64,000 nt of DNA, taken from Myrmaecium sp. VS I D KN 1. Lineage: Eukaryota > Ascomycota > Dothideomycetes > Valsariales > Valsariaceae. The position numbers were made by a program, and so were the translations under genes. The stretch covers positions 80,954-144,953 of the forward strand of contig JADQAV010000051.1 of the NCBI GenBank assembly GCA_019775845.1. Direction: 5' to 3'. Below the pieces are notes generated by a model. It searched no databases, had not been told where the DNA came from, and was given only the letters and a program-made list of their open reading frames with translations. Every line of letters starts with the position of its first letter. Position 1 is the stretch's first letter. This document shows positions 24,112 to 35,081 of this stretch, piece after piece.

Positions 24112-25155
24112 GGTTTGATGGGGGGGAACAGCGGAGCGGGACGCAGCGTGGGGGGCCTTGGTAGAGTGGAATGTATGAGAAAAGGAAGAATAGAGTAGGA
24201 GACGACGAAGGAAACAACTGTGAACTAATCCCGCACCTCAGCGTGAATCACTCACCCAACCTACGTACCCAAACACAATCCCAAGAAACCCGCACAAGAA
24301 ACCCAGAAAAGCAAGAAGAATGAAATCAAGTCCGGCTCCAGAGAAAGATCACACAGAAAGGGCAAGAGAAGCAAAACAACAACAGGCCCAGCAAAAGAAG
24401 GAAGCAAGATGGAGACAGAGATATGATGCTGCTATGGCCGCAGGGCCTTTCTCGTCTCCTCGGCGCTGATACAAGTAATATATCCGATAGTTCAATAAAT
24501 ATACTAGCGAAGCTACTCACCTCCCTTAGCGTAAGCTCTTTACGTCCACCGTTGCGCGTGTAACCTGTGAACGTTCGAAGAGTAAGTAGGATCGGCTGGG
24601 ATGCGGATGCGGATGCGGATGAGACGGAGGTGGTCAGGCAGGCAGGGTGGTAGGGTGGCAGGCCGCGGGGTTGTTGTTGTGGCTAGGTATAGGTGTGGCT
24701 GTGCCTCGCTCGCTAGCTGGCTCGGGGGTATTTAGTACCTACTTATGTCCGACGTGATATTGATCTACACGCGTGGTTTTGAGGGAGAAGGGGAAGGAGA
24801 AGGAGTCGGAAGAGAGGGCAGAGAAATAGGATCAGCTTAAGCTATATAGTACGGTGATAGTTATCGGTATAGGTAGGTAGTATTCAAGGTTCTTCGCCGA
24901 CCGATTGAAGTCTTTCCGCCTCTCTCTCACACTCTTCTACCCTCACTCCTGATGGTGATAAATATCACACCTGATATTTCAAGAGAGAAAAACAAACATG
25001 AACATAAACACAAACAAAAAGATGATCAAAGATCAATAAAGCTCCAAAACCCAAGACTTAAGACAAATAGAACAATAAAAAGGTATCAAAGAACCCCAAA
25101 CCCCCCTTCCCCTCCAAAACCTCCCACCCCTCCTTAACCACCCCCCCGCTCACTC
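24112..25155. other. Spacer upstream of the amine oxidase
   Basis: About 1 kb including the amine oxidase promoter and the 3' flank of the homeobox gene. A short GGATGC hexamer repeat lies at about 24599..24621. No supported gene. Confidence 0.5.
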
Positions 25156-27350
25156 TCACCGCGCAACCCCCCAATTCCCCTGACTCAACGCCAACAGTCC
25201 CTCCACACACCCCATCTCCTCCCCACTCGACACACTCGCCCGCGGCGTCGTGTTCGCCGTGGTCATCGCCGCAGACGTCCTCACCCCCTCCTGTCCAGCG
25301 CGCATAAACGCCGCCACCTCCTCATCCTCCTCAGGATCCTCTTCCCGCTCCATGTCACTCCTTTCCTCCTCCGCGTCTTGACGCCGCACCACCCGCCGCG
25401 GGGACGAAAACAAGCCCCTCCGCTTCTTGTTGCGGGGCACATCTGCGTGCTCGCCCAGCACCGCCGGGCGCGGCAGGGATTGCACCTGCGCCTGCGAGCA
25501 AGGCGGCGCCGGGGCATGGCGGCGTCGGCGGATGCTGCCGCTGGCGGGGGTTTCGAAGAGAGACGCGATGTGGTGGTCGGGTTCCCAGTTCTCCTTGTCT
25601 GATTCGGTGGGGGGGAGGGTTTCGAAGGCGTCTTCGCCGAGGACTTTGTCGTGGTGCTTGGTGAGGTCGTCGGTGGGGGTGCCCTGGTGATGACGGCGTC
25701 GGGCGGTGGCGGTAGCGGGGGAGGGCTTGGTCAGGCCTGGGGTCCGGGGAGGTAGGGGAGTGGACATAAGCATGGGCATGAGGCCCTGGGTGGTGGCGGC
25801 GCGGCCGAAGCCCGAGCGGCGCGCAGGCTTGATCGCGTCGGTCTTGCTGCCGGCGGTGGCGGAGGAGTGGCGGGTGAGCGGCAGGTTGCGTTTGCTGGGG
25901 TTCGGGCGGAGCGCGCCGCTGGTGCTGCTGCTGCTGCCGCCGCTGCCGCGACTGTGGGTGCGGATGAGGCTGATGGCGTCCGCGGCCGAGCCGCTGCCCT
26001 CTTGGTCCGCCTTCTCCGCCAGTGAGTTGCGCGCCTCGCTGTCGCACCAGAACTCCCACGCCCGCGAGTCGCGCGACCGGCCGATGGAGGTGGAGGACGT
26101 GCGCGCCATCTTCCGTGCGGGCTCCATGCCGGTGGCCGCCTGGGCGAATCGATCCGTCAGGCCGGCGGCGCTGTAGCTGCGACGGAGGCCGACCGTCTTG
26201 GCGGCCGTGAACCGGCGTTGAGGCTGCGAGCGGGGAGGTGAGGGGGACTGGTCGGCGTCGGTGACCACCTTGGCCTTGCCGTCGGCGGTCATGGACAGGC
26301 GCACGAACGAGCGCGCGCGCCTCAGCGGCCGCGACGACTGCTCGGGCGTTTCCGCCGTCCCGTTGCTCGGCTTTGCATCAGCGTAGCCATCCTCGAGGAT
26401 TTTGAACGAGGCGCTTCGTCGATTCGCCAGGTAGCCAGGTCGGAGACTCGACTCGCCATCCTGCGATGAGAGCTTCGGTTGGGAGCTGGCAAAATCCGTG
26501 ACCGCGGTCTCCTGGGAGGAGACGTTCGACCCCGGCTGCGAGTTGGGCATGGCGGATGGTGTATCGGTGGTGCGGTCAGGCCCGGCGGCTGCACGTGCCG
26601 GCGCGTCTTCAGCGTGTGCGTCTGGGCGGGGCGCGACGGGGGGAGCGGGGTGGCTTTCCGTGCCGCTGCTGCGGTCCGAGGAGGATTGGGGATCGTGAGG
26701 GCTGGTGTGCGACGCGGTCGCGATGGTGTTGCCGGTCTCGGAGCTGGGATGCGACGGGTAGAGGTCGTAGGCCTGCGCAGGCTTGGACCGACGGCGGTCA
26801 TTTTGGCGCTTGTTCTGAAACCAGATCTGTGGCGAGGGCGGTTTTATGTCAGCATCGCCGTGTACTTTACCGACGGGAACGGACAGCGCATCATCGGAAC
26901 TGACCTGCACCTCTTTCTCGCCCAACGCGACCCGTTTCACAATCTCCATGCGCGCAGCCTTGTCCGGCTTGGGATTGCGCCGATACTCGGCCTTGAGAAT
27001 GTCTTCATCCTCTTTGCTGTGGACGGGAAAGATGGATGTGTCAGCGAAACAATGGGAGACTAGTAGGCTATGGTTCGCGAAGAATAGCCGGGAACGAGGC
27101 GCGTTGACAGGTGCCGCGGCGAGCGCAGTGACGGAGGTGGTGAAGGAGCAGAATCAATTTACCTGGTACGGCGGCGCTTCTGACGCGCGAGAGGTTTGTT
27201 ATCCACGTCGGGCGGGAGGTTGCGCTGGACGGTGTCAGGGGAGTGGACGAGAAATGCCAGGCTGTTGGCAGGCGGGCTGGAGACCGGGAGCTTCGAGGCA
27301 GCGGCATCCTGCGCGGCGGACGAGGGAGGGGAAGAGATGGAATCGGGCAT
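25156..27350 (-). CDS. Homeobox transcription factor (Yox1/Yhp1-like)
   Basis: Three exons: 27163..27350, 26905..27016 and 25156..26826, with introns of 146 and 78 bp, giving 656 residues. The homeodomain spans about 58-117: RQKRRRTS, ILKAEYRRNPKPDKAARMEI, VALGEKEVQ and IWFQNKRQNDRRRSKP. Helix 3 keeps the invariant Trp, Phe, Asn and Arg. One intron falls in helix 1 and the other inside helix 3. The homeodomain is typical, not TALE, and resembles the fungal Yox1/Yhp1-like group. The rest is Ser/Pro-rich and probably disordered, with basic patches (NKKRRGLFSSPRRVVRR), an acidic run near 600 and ESDKENWEPDHHIASLFETP. It should bind DNA in the nucleus. The target genes are unknown. Confidence 0.93.
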
Positions 27351-30300
27351 GGCGTGAAGCCGGGGAGCAGCAGCAGCAGCAAGGCCTGGCGGAGAGGGGC
27401 AGGCTGTGAATCGTCGCGGAGAGAAAGGATGAGGAGGATGAGAAAGAGGGTGCTTGCTGGGAGGGATCATGCGAGAGCCCGGCGAGTGGGAATGATGGAC
27501 GTATAATAAGAGACGGGGAGAGAGAGGGTTGAGAGGTGTGGGATGCGAGTGTGCATCGGGAAGACGCGCAGCGCGGCGGGCGGGAGGCATGCTCGGCCCA
27601 AGCGTCACTCTCCTCCGCTTCGCTACCTCGACAGTCTGCCAGCACGCCAACCTACACGCCAGCGCAGCCAGGTCTCTTCTCCCATCGCGTTTCTATTCGA
27701 TGCTCACTCAACGTATCATCGCTAGATTTACATCAATTGATCCATTGATATTCACAGGATGTCAACAATTGATCATCAGGAGATAAATATAAATACAGCA
27801 AGCTGTCATCAATATAAAAGACTCTCAATCGTACTGTGGACATGAGGGCGCCGGAGCGAGATGAGGAGTGGGGAAGCCTCGGGTCCGGTCGTGTACGGGA
27901 CGTGATGGGAGAAGAAGCAAGCGCGCATGGATGCCTGAGGCCGTGAACTTTTGGCGACAAGTGCGACCGTGACACGGTGCCATGTGACCGGGCGAGGCTA
28001 GTACGACGTGCGGTGTGGCTGGGGACCCGTCGTGGCGCGCTTCGTCCCGTCGAACCATCAGCCGAACATGGACGGTAAATACAGAGTAGGTGGTGCCGGC
28101 GAATGACTTGAACTGTGTATTTCACACTCATCGTCCAACTGTATTATCCTCCTTCCGAGCTACATCTCACAGCCTTCCCCGTTGAGCACTGCGTGAAGTC
28201 TCCTCCAGCGCAAGTCTGCTTACTTAAGTATCCAACGTTGGAGAACCGAATGACAGGACGGAAGCTTATTAATATACTGACCTAAGTGGAAGATCCGGGA
28301 CACAGCAGCCACACGGTCACAACTCAGCCTCCACCCGCACTCATCGGCCACAGCTCCTTCAGGATCACTGACGACAACTTCAACTTCAACCTCGCCTCTT
28401 CCCTCCATGCGAATCAATCCATCTCACCTCCGCCTGCTCTCCCCCTTCCTCCGTCAGCCATCATCCACCGTCGAGGCCGATGGCAAGTTCCGTCCATGAG
28501 CGTAGCCATCATCTAGGCAGCCGCTCCAGGCATCGATCGCGACGGCGAGCAATCATTCAGTCATCCTGCATCACGCCGACTCCTTAGATGGAACCCGCCG
28601 TAAGATCGGGGTGATTCGATCGCGAACAACCTTCGAAATCGCCCACACCGATGACATGCCTCTCCGTTTCACTCACGTCTGCTCCCGCTACTAGCCAAGT
28701 CTTCATTCGCGAGTCCGTAAGGAACCAGAACTACTCATAGTCCGTCATGCTCTCTCTCTCTCTTGAGGGTTCTGTGTCACTTGACTCTCTCGCCATTTTT
28801 CATACTTTGTCGATGTCCTTTCCTGTCCGCTTGCCGTGAACTCTTCCCGTCCGTTGGCGTTTAGGCTCTGGTATGTGCATCTTACGTGTACTTCGTCCCT
28901 TGTCAGAGGAACCCGCATCCTATGCACAGCCATCATTCCGCTGCTACTGCTCTACAATATTAAACTCACGGACTCACACACGCTCTCCACTCTTCTCATT
29001 GGCTATTGTCTCACGCTGGATGCGCCTGTCCTTGTGGCACCGAGCCGGCTTCTTGTCGTTTCTCTATGGTTCAAGGCGTATAAAAAAGGCTTCCGTTGCG
29101 AAGAAATTTCTTCGATTCCGCGACTGTAGTCTATCTGACCAATCCGCAGCCGGGGATGAATGATGAGCAAGATCCGATATAATCTGGCAACCCAGGCTGG
29201 CACGCTTGTCCGGCTGTGGCGGCGACAACATCGACAGTTCTCCTCCACCCGGAGTTTGGCCCCCATCCATGTCGACTCCATCACTGGGAAAATCCCCTTC
29301 ACCGCCATCATGCGTCCTGATCCACACCGGAACCGAGTGGTCGGATACAGGCGCAGGAAGCCACTGCGCGAGGCTGGTCTTGTGGCCGGCCTACTACCCC
29401 GATGCGGTCTCCGCGATCTGACCTGTTGTAGGGCTGATCCTTCTCATTACCCCCACGCACACCTGACTTCCGTGCATGGCAAGTCGGTCTGCCTTGCTAT
29501 TGGTATACACCACAATCCCAAAGATCATCTCTCGGGCATCCAACCTCATTGGTGCTTGTCACTACCAACGTAGTATCCATATGGAAGATGGGATCACGTC
29601 TGAGCATCATTATCACGTGTCCATGGTGCCTGGATGCGGCCAAAATTGCAGGATCCAGGCACCAGACTACATCATCCCACGCTCACTGACCCAACATCGA
29701 TAGGTTAATAGCTCACAGCACGCAATGCACCGGCGGGAGGCAGCAGCTGGACGGGTGGATCCTGACGATATCATCCCGCAAAGCATACCCCAGAAATGAG
29801 TGCGTTCGTCGGCCTCCATAGACACGCCAGCCACACAAGGCAGCCATGTAAGGGTTGTCCTCGAAATGACGGCCTCGAGCAGCCGCGCGTGGGATTCCTA
29901 CGAACCCGGACGACGGTATGCAGCATCACCGCTACGCTTTGGCGTCTCATGCGGTCAATTGTGGCCCGCTTCCTCCGTGTTAGATTGTTACTATACACGG
30001 CTCGATTGAATTCATGATCCTATTGGTGCTCTTGATCAGCTCTGTTACTCTTTAAAGCTTCCTGTGCGTCGCTTGGTCAACACTGTTTCCTCTCTAAAGG
30101 CTTAATGATGAGATTTCTCTATGCATCCCGATCTGTCCACCGTCTTTCTCTTTCGCTCTTCGGTGAATGACTCAAGCGCCTTCGGTGGCTCCGCGTCACT
30201 TTGAGTATCCTATTGAGTGCTCCAGACGACTTTCGTCACTTTTTGGCAGCAGGCGGCAGGATCGTCCTTGTCCGCGCGAGAGGCCATAAATGGAGCTTTT

Positions 30301-30374
30301 GCCAGAAGGCGACGAGAAGCAGCAGCGAGTTTTGATCTCCAACCCTTCTAGTCTCGTTGAATACGCCAGCAACA
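27351..30374. other. Gene-free region, 3 kb
   Basis: Holds the promoters of the homeobox gene (leftward) and the NmrA-like gene (rightward). Both strands carry short ORFs (longest about 137 codons at 29160..29573) without recognisable features. A long regulatory region is common for fungal transcription factors. No repeat or mobile element is evident. Confidence 0.5.
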
Positions 30375-31535
30375 ATGCGAGTAGCTGTGGCAGGTACATG
30401 CGGGCTTGCCCTGCACATCGCTCACGCAATCCATGAGACAACGAGTCATCAACTCATCATCCTCTCAAGGACGGTAAGACCAATTTCATTATTTTCTTCA
30501 GCCAGCGGCGATTCTGAGGAGCCTTTCATCCAGTCCCAAGCTGTCAGTTTAAAAACAGCGCTCACAAACTCCCAGGCCCAACCGTCCCTCATCGCCCAAG
30601 GCTACCAAGTCCAAACCGTCGACTACAACGACCCGGCTTCCCTCCAACACGCCCTCCTGGGCATCGACACCGTCATCTCCACCGTGACGGGACCCGCTCA
30701 ACTCCGGCTGATCGAAGCCGCAGTCCAGGTTCGAGTCCGCCGGTTCGCCCCCGCCGAGTTCGAAGGCCGGCCCGCCCTCCGCAAACCCCACGGGCCTCTC
30801 GACCGCGGCCGCGCCGCCGCCCTCGCCCACCTGCAGCACTACCGCGCCCACCTCCAATCAACCGTCTTCACCTGCGGCGTGCTGTACGAACGCTTCGGGC
30901 CCGGAGGGCTCGCCGCGCACGGGCTAGCCCTGCGCTGCCCGGCTCTCGCCCCAGAGGGCGCCTACCTCGCCGACGTCCGCCACCTGCTGCTCGCGGAGGC
31001 GCCGGCGTACGACCCGGCGTACAACCCGGGCATCCCAGGCGCCGCCGCCCCCGCCCTCTGCCTCACGGCCGCCGCCGACGTCGGCCGCTTCGTGGCGCGC
31101 GCCCTCGACCTGCCGACCTGGCCGCCGGAGCTGAGCATGTGCGGGGAGCGCGTGAGCGCGGCGGGTCTCGTGCAGCTCATCGCTTCGGTGCGCGGTACGT
31201 TTGTCACCTCTTCTAACAACGTCACGGCCAACCCACTAACGAAACGTCTGTCAGGCCGCCCCTTCGCCACCATCCACTGGCACACCCCAAGCACCCTGCA
31301 ATTCGCGCTCGCGGCCGCCGAGCTGTGCGGAGGCGGGGGCGGGGGCGGGGATGATGCCGCGGCCCGCGGCCGAGTGCACGCCTTGATCGCGACCGCTGCG
31401 GGCGAGTACGATGTCGTCGTCGTCGCTGGAAGTGGTGGTGGTGGTGGTACGGGAGTTCTGAATCGACGTTTCCCGGAGGTGCGTCCGCTCCGGTTTGCGG
31501 ACTGGCTTAGGGGGGCGTGGGGGGGTGTGCCGTAG
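30375..31535 (+). CDS. NmrA/isoflavone reductase-like protein
   Basis: Exons 30375..30473, 30576..31194 and 31255..31535, giving 332 residues. The N-terminus MRVAVAGTCGLALHIAHAI is a Rossmann start, then HQLIILSRT, QGYQVQTVDYNDPASLQHAL and GIDTVISTVTGPAQLRLIEAA, then RRFAPAEFEG. This is the atypical short-chain dehydrogenase layout of NmrA-like and isoflavone-reductase-like proteins, which bind NAD(P) for regulation or reduction; which applies here is not known. The glycine motif is degenerate (GTCGLA). Both introns (102 and 60 bp) are multiples of three with no in-frame stop, so the unspliced reading frame is also open. I removed them because splice sites are good and the retained sequence breaks the family alignment. 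An upstream in-frame ATG at 30357 adds six residues. Confidence 0.85.
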   Translation: MRVAVAGTCGLALHIAHAIHETTSHQLIILSRTVRPISLFSSASGDSEEPFIQSQAVSLKTALTNSQAQPSLIAQGYQVQTVDYNDPASLQHALLGIDTVISTVTGPAQLRLIEAAVQVRVRRFAPAEFEGRPALRKPHGPLDRGRAAALAHLQHYRAHLQSTVFTCGVLYERFGPGGLAAHGLALRCPALAPEGAYLADVRHLLLAEAPAYDPAYNPGIPGAAAPALCLTAAADVGRFVARALDLPTWPPELSMCGERVSAAGLVQLIASVRGTFVTSSNNVTANPLTKRLSGRPFATIHWHTPSTLQFALAAAELCGGGGGGGDDAAARGRVHALIATAAGEYDVVVVAGSGGGGGTGVLNRRFPEVRPLRFADWLRGAWGGVP

Positions 31536-32411
31536 CTGTCTCTTCCTGACTTTTTATCTAATTTTTTTTTTTTTTTTTTTTTTTTTGGGTGTGTGTGTGT
31601 ATGTCTGTCCAACAACTCGTCGACTGTGAAGGGAGGGCGAAAAAGAGATGGTTCCGGTTCGTCTCGTGTTATCCTGGGAAACAATTTGGGAAGGAGGTCT
31701 CTAGCAGGAAGGGGAGACCGTGGGTCGTACCTAAGGCTGTCGAGTAGGGGTACACATTTCGGTATATGCGAAGAGAAAAAAGGATTCAGAATTCGATGAT
31801 TTTACATCCTACGGCTGTACGTAATCCAAAACGTGCAATGGGAAGGAGAGCGAAAGCAATATGCACAGAGTGTTAGACTCTTCTCCAGCATGGTTCACGC
31901 CTGCGATGCTGGAAGGAGGAGGGGAAAGTATATTGGGATATATACATATATATATAATTGCTGCTGGTGATGTACTATGTGCTGTACTTTCCCACATTTC
32001 TGCCTTCATCTCCCCTTTGATGTATATCACCCTTCTCTATCATAACAAGAGAAAAAGAAAAAAAAAGCACGAAAGCCATGTATTATATTAGAAAACTGAG
32101 AAAATGAACAGTGCAAGGCTGAAAGGGGGATACGCATCTTCTCTTCTCCGTGCCCGGCCTCACATCCGTTCTCGAGGACAAGGGAGAAAAGAGATCTGCA
32201 GGAAGGGAATAGAGTCGCCCCGGCCGTCCGCTGAGAAAAGAGGAATAGCGATCTTGCGTTCCCGATCTGAGGGAAGGGGAGCAGCGGGTTGTGGCAGAGA
32301 CATGAGAGCCACCGACCGCCGATGTATGTAAGTATATCTCGTCTCGTATCTAGCATCGTAGCTGTTACTCAGTCTTCTCGCGGGGAGGATAAGTGAATTT
32401 TCACTGCCGTC
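31536..32411. other. 3' flank of the NmrA-like gene
   Basis: Starts with a T-run and GT microsatellite, then AT-rich sequence with TATATA near 31943..31957. No supported gene up to the repeat locus. Confidence 0.5.
31562..31600. repeat. Poly-T tract followed by (GT)n
   Basis: Twenty-five T (31562..31586) followed by GG and a GT dinucleotide run, just downstream of the NmrA-like stop codon. A simple-sequence tract; no target-site duplication is seen that would mark a retroposed insert. Confidence 0.85.
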
Positions 32412-33105
32412 ATGGTCATTCTGTCGTTGACATTTCGTCGTGATAATCGTGAAAATCGTGAAAATCGTGAGAGTCCTGAGATCGTCCAGATGGTCGTCTA
32501 GATGGTCGTCTAGATGGTCGTCTAGATGGTCGTCTAGATGGTCGTCTAGATGGTCGTCTAGATGGTCGTCTAGATGGTCGTCTAGATGGTCGTCCAGCTG
32601 GAAGCCGTTGTAGTCGTAGTCGTAGTCGGCGTCGTTGTCGTTGGAGAAGAAGCAAAGGAAGGGAAAGCAAAAACAAAGCGAAGAATGGCTCTCCCTCGAT
32701 CTCCTCCCAGGGAGGAGAGGTATTCTTGTTGCCGTTATAGTTGCTATCGTTGTCGTTCGTCATGGAACTCGTGAAAGCCGTGGGAGTCGTGATGGTGGAA
32801 GCCGTTGTAGTCGTTGTCGGCGTCGTAGTCGACGTCGTTGTTGAGAAAGAAGCAAAGAAGAGGAAAGCAAAAGGAAAGCGGAGAATGGCTCTCTCTCTCT
32901 CGATCTCCTCGCAGGGAGGAGAGGGATATTTTGCAGCCTTCATGGTCATTTCGTCGTTGTCATTCATCGTGAAATTCGTAAGAGCCGTGAGAGTCGTGAT
33001 GGAAGCCGTTGTAGTCGTAGTCGTCGTCGACGTCGACGTCGTTGGAGACATAAGAAGCAAAGGAAAGGAAAGAGCAAAGGAAAGCAAAGGAAGGAAAGAA
33101 ACCCA
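32412..33105. repeat. Three imperfect tandem units (about 160-320 bp)
   Basis: Three successive blocks share the same order: a GTCATT/CGTGA-rich part, GGAAGCCGTTGTAGTCG, a GTCGACGTCG-type part, GAAGCAAAG, GAATGGCTCTC and a GATCTCCTC(C/G)CAGGGAGGAG palindrome-like part. Approximate limits are 32412..32730, 32731..32945 and 32946..33105. The third lacks the end. Spacing changes mostly by multiples of three. The first unit is lengthened by a 12-bp minisatellite. Confidence 0.8.
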
Positions 33106-33147
33106 CAGCCAGACCGGTTGAATCGGGACTTTCCACGCATCACGCAT
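32416..33147 (-). CDS. Doubtful repeat-encoded ORF (243 aa)
   Basis: An ATG-initiated open frame runs through the repeat locus. It encodes alternating hydrophobic stretches (ALFLLSLPLLLLQ, FPFAFLFFASF), Thr-rich runs and the acidic motifs SPPCEEIERE and SPPWEEIEGE. It ends in nine RRPS-type repeats from the 12-bp minisatellite. The hydrophobic/Thr/SPP-EEIE order recurs in frame in each DNA unit. That could mean selection on a protein, or simply that the repeat unit has few stops in this frame. I recognise no family and there is no splice or promoter evidence. The opposite strand is also open for 126 codons. Treat as unproven. Confidence 0.2.
   Translation of the reverse strand: MRDAWKVPIQPVWLWVSFLPLLSFALSFPLLLMSPTTSTSTTTTTTTASITTLTALTNFTMNDNDEMTMKAAKYPSPPCEEIERERAILRFPFAFLFFASFSTTTSTTTPTTTTTASTITTPTAFTSSMTNDNDSNYNGNKNTSPPWEEIEGEPFFALFLLSLPLLLLQRQRRRLRLRLQRLPAGRPSRRPSRRPSRRPSRRPSRRPSRRPSRRPSRRPSGRSQDSHDFHDFHDYHDEMSTTE
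32491..32586. repeat. 12-bp minisatellite, eight perfect copies
   Basis: The unit TGGTCGTCTAGA repeats eight times without change, flanked by a degenerate copy on each side (ending GTCCAGA on the left and GTCCAGC on the right). Each unit contains a TCTAGA palindrome. Twelve bp keeps any reading frame. Confidence 0.95.
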
Positions 33148-33364
33148 GCGTACGTCGGCCTTAGCAAAACCCAGGGATTAGCAAAAAAGAACATCGCAAC
33201 GCAGTCAGGTCGACAGGTCAGGTAAGGCAAGGGAAGGTCGACAGATAACTCACTCCGTCTCACCGGCCTCGGACCCAACAACCTCAGCCTCTTCCTCAGC
33301 CGCTGAACACCAGCCGATCTTTTCCGCACCATATCACTTCCACATCAGCCACCCATCACATCGT

Positions 33365-33485
33365 TTAAAACAGCCGCTGCAACTCGCGCACCCACCTGTT
33401 CCCCTCCGGACCCACCAACGTCTCCAATCCAGTCATCGAGTCCGCCACCCATACCGCGTCCGACGAGCCAGAAGAGCCAGAAGAG

Positions 33486-33516
<31 letters not shown>

Positions 33517-34346
33517 CACTGCTCCTGCCACTGCTACCGCTATCACTCCTGCCGCCGCCGGAGGAGGACCATGATACCCAGCCAGACTCTTTCCCCCACG
33601 ATACGGAGCCACAGCAGCAGGCCGACGGGCGCCGCGCGCACGCACCGCCAGGCCACGGAGCGCCGCCGCCAGGAACGTCCGGTCCACGCGCTCGTTCTCC
33701 GCGAGGCAAGCCAGGCTCGCCTCGTCGCAATCCCAGATGGCCCAGTCGACGAGGAAGCGACGGAGGGGTCGGTGACGACGGCGCCGGCGGGGCCGCACGC
33801 CAGCTCGAACACGGCGTAGGGAACCGTTTTGGCCTGGACGGCTTTGCGGACCAGCGCATCCGTGGCGGTGTCGGCGAAGGCGACGTCTTGGAGCTTGGCG
33901 CCGAGGACGTGGCAGTGCACGAGCTGGAGCCATTCGGGGTCCGCGGAGATCTCGTCGTGGTCGTCGTTTCATCGTCGTTGTTGTTGGTGTTTTTGTGGAC
34001 CGTCAGGTTGGTCGCCGGCACCAGGCGTCCGCCGTACAGCCATTGCGTGTACGCGTGGAAAATCTCTGGGTCGTCTTCCGGGAGGGTGACGGCGCCGGTG
34101 CGCGACTCGGCCCAGGTGCCGGAGAGGGCGGCGCGGAAGAAGGCGGAGTGGGCGCGGAGGACGGCGTCGTGGATGTGGAAGGTCTTGGTGGCGGTCTGGC
34201 CGGGGGTGCCGACGGTGACAGTGACGATGGGGCCGTCGAGGCTGTAGGTTACGGGCGTTAGTAGGGCTGTAGATCTGCTGGGTGAGGGCTGGACTGAAGG
34301 GAGAGAGGAGAAGGAGGATCACATACGGGACGTTGTAGAAAGACAT
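33365..34346 (-). CDS. BTB/POZ domain protein, frame apparently interrupted
   Basis: Exon 1 is 34327..34346 (MSFYNVP) and exon 2 starts at 34241 after an 85-bp intron with a CTAAC branch site. The start reads PIVTVTVGTPGQTATKTFHIHDAVLRAHSAFFRAAL, then GTWAESRTGAVTLPEDDPEIFHAYTQWLYGGRL, a fungal BTB fold. The continuation expected in this family, EWLQLVHCHVLGAKLQDVAF and DALVRKAVQAKTVPYAVFEL, is in another frame (about 33968..33790). The next conserved block, LRRFLVDWAIWD...LACLAENERVDRTFLAAAL, is in the third (about 33777..33640). No GT-AG introns of sensible size explain the two switches. Either there are single-base errors in the GAC/AAC and GC-rich stretches, or this is a pseudogene. BTB proteins mediate dimerisation and often Cul3 ubiquitin-ligase binding. 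Confidence 0.55.
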
Positions 34347-35081
34347 GGTCAGTTGCGGGACCTCTGTGGAGGAGACGATTTCAGTAGGGTCGCGGGGGCG
34401 TTTGATGGTCGGAGGCACTATAGATCGATGAGCCGGTGCAAGCTTTGCAAGGTGAGAAGATGGTGATGACTTCTGATGGGAGATCTTGGGATGCTGTCCG
34501 AACGATGGATGTTCGAAGATCTGTTGGCAGCGTAACAATGACCTTCTAATGTAGGCGTTGATGAATATCGTGGCAGGAACGAGATAGAACTGAACGATCA
34601 ATAGCAATGACCCAGTGGTGGCACAAGATCGTGGTTGAGTGAAGAAAGACTTGAAGTTGGAGGAGAAAGAAGGATGGTTGGAATGAATCGAGGCAGAAGC
34701 AAATAGCCGTAAGTAAACGAGACGACCACCGCCTCGTGACCTGGGAACGAGGAACTTCAAACGCTTGCAGCTGGGCTCTTATGTTAGGGCATAAAACCGG
34801 CCCCAGGAATAAATCTCAGGATCTCCGAACGTCAATAATTGGATCGCTTTCTCCTTGCGTAGTGAAGGCATAGCTGCAGCCTCGTCTGAGTCTCGCTGTT
34901 TGATGATAGATGATCATTTCATATATTTGATGTAGTTTAGACACTCCCCCCACAGCTCGCGGGGGCAAAGTAACGATACGAACCAGTTTCCATTGTTGCT
35001 TCCTCCATCTCATCCAGTTCCAATCAGGCTCTCCCATACACAGCGTGTTTGTTCAATGCAAGGAGAGATGCACTCATCCTT
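34347..35081. other. Spacer between the BTB gene and YKE4
   Basis: Upstream region of the BTB gene and 3' flank of the zinc transporter, 735 bp. An open frame continuing upstream of the BTB ATG (to 34760) has no recognisable content. Nothing else is seen. Confidence 0.5.

Noticed and set aside
31562-31586. T25 tract as the poly-A tail of a retroposed copy
   Set aside because: No target-site duplication and no coding remnant next to it; simple-sequence origin is enough.
32741-33121. 126-codon plus-strand ORF in the repeat locus
   Set aside because: Val-rich translation of GTCGTA-type simple sequence; less structured than the opposite frame.
33969-34760. Upstream extension of the BTB frame to a Met at 34730-34760
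   Set aside because: The extended part has no BTB-like content, and the ATG at 34346 followed by an intron gives a normal BTB start.
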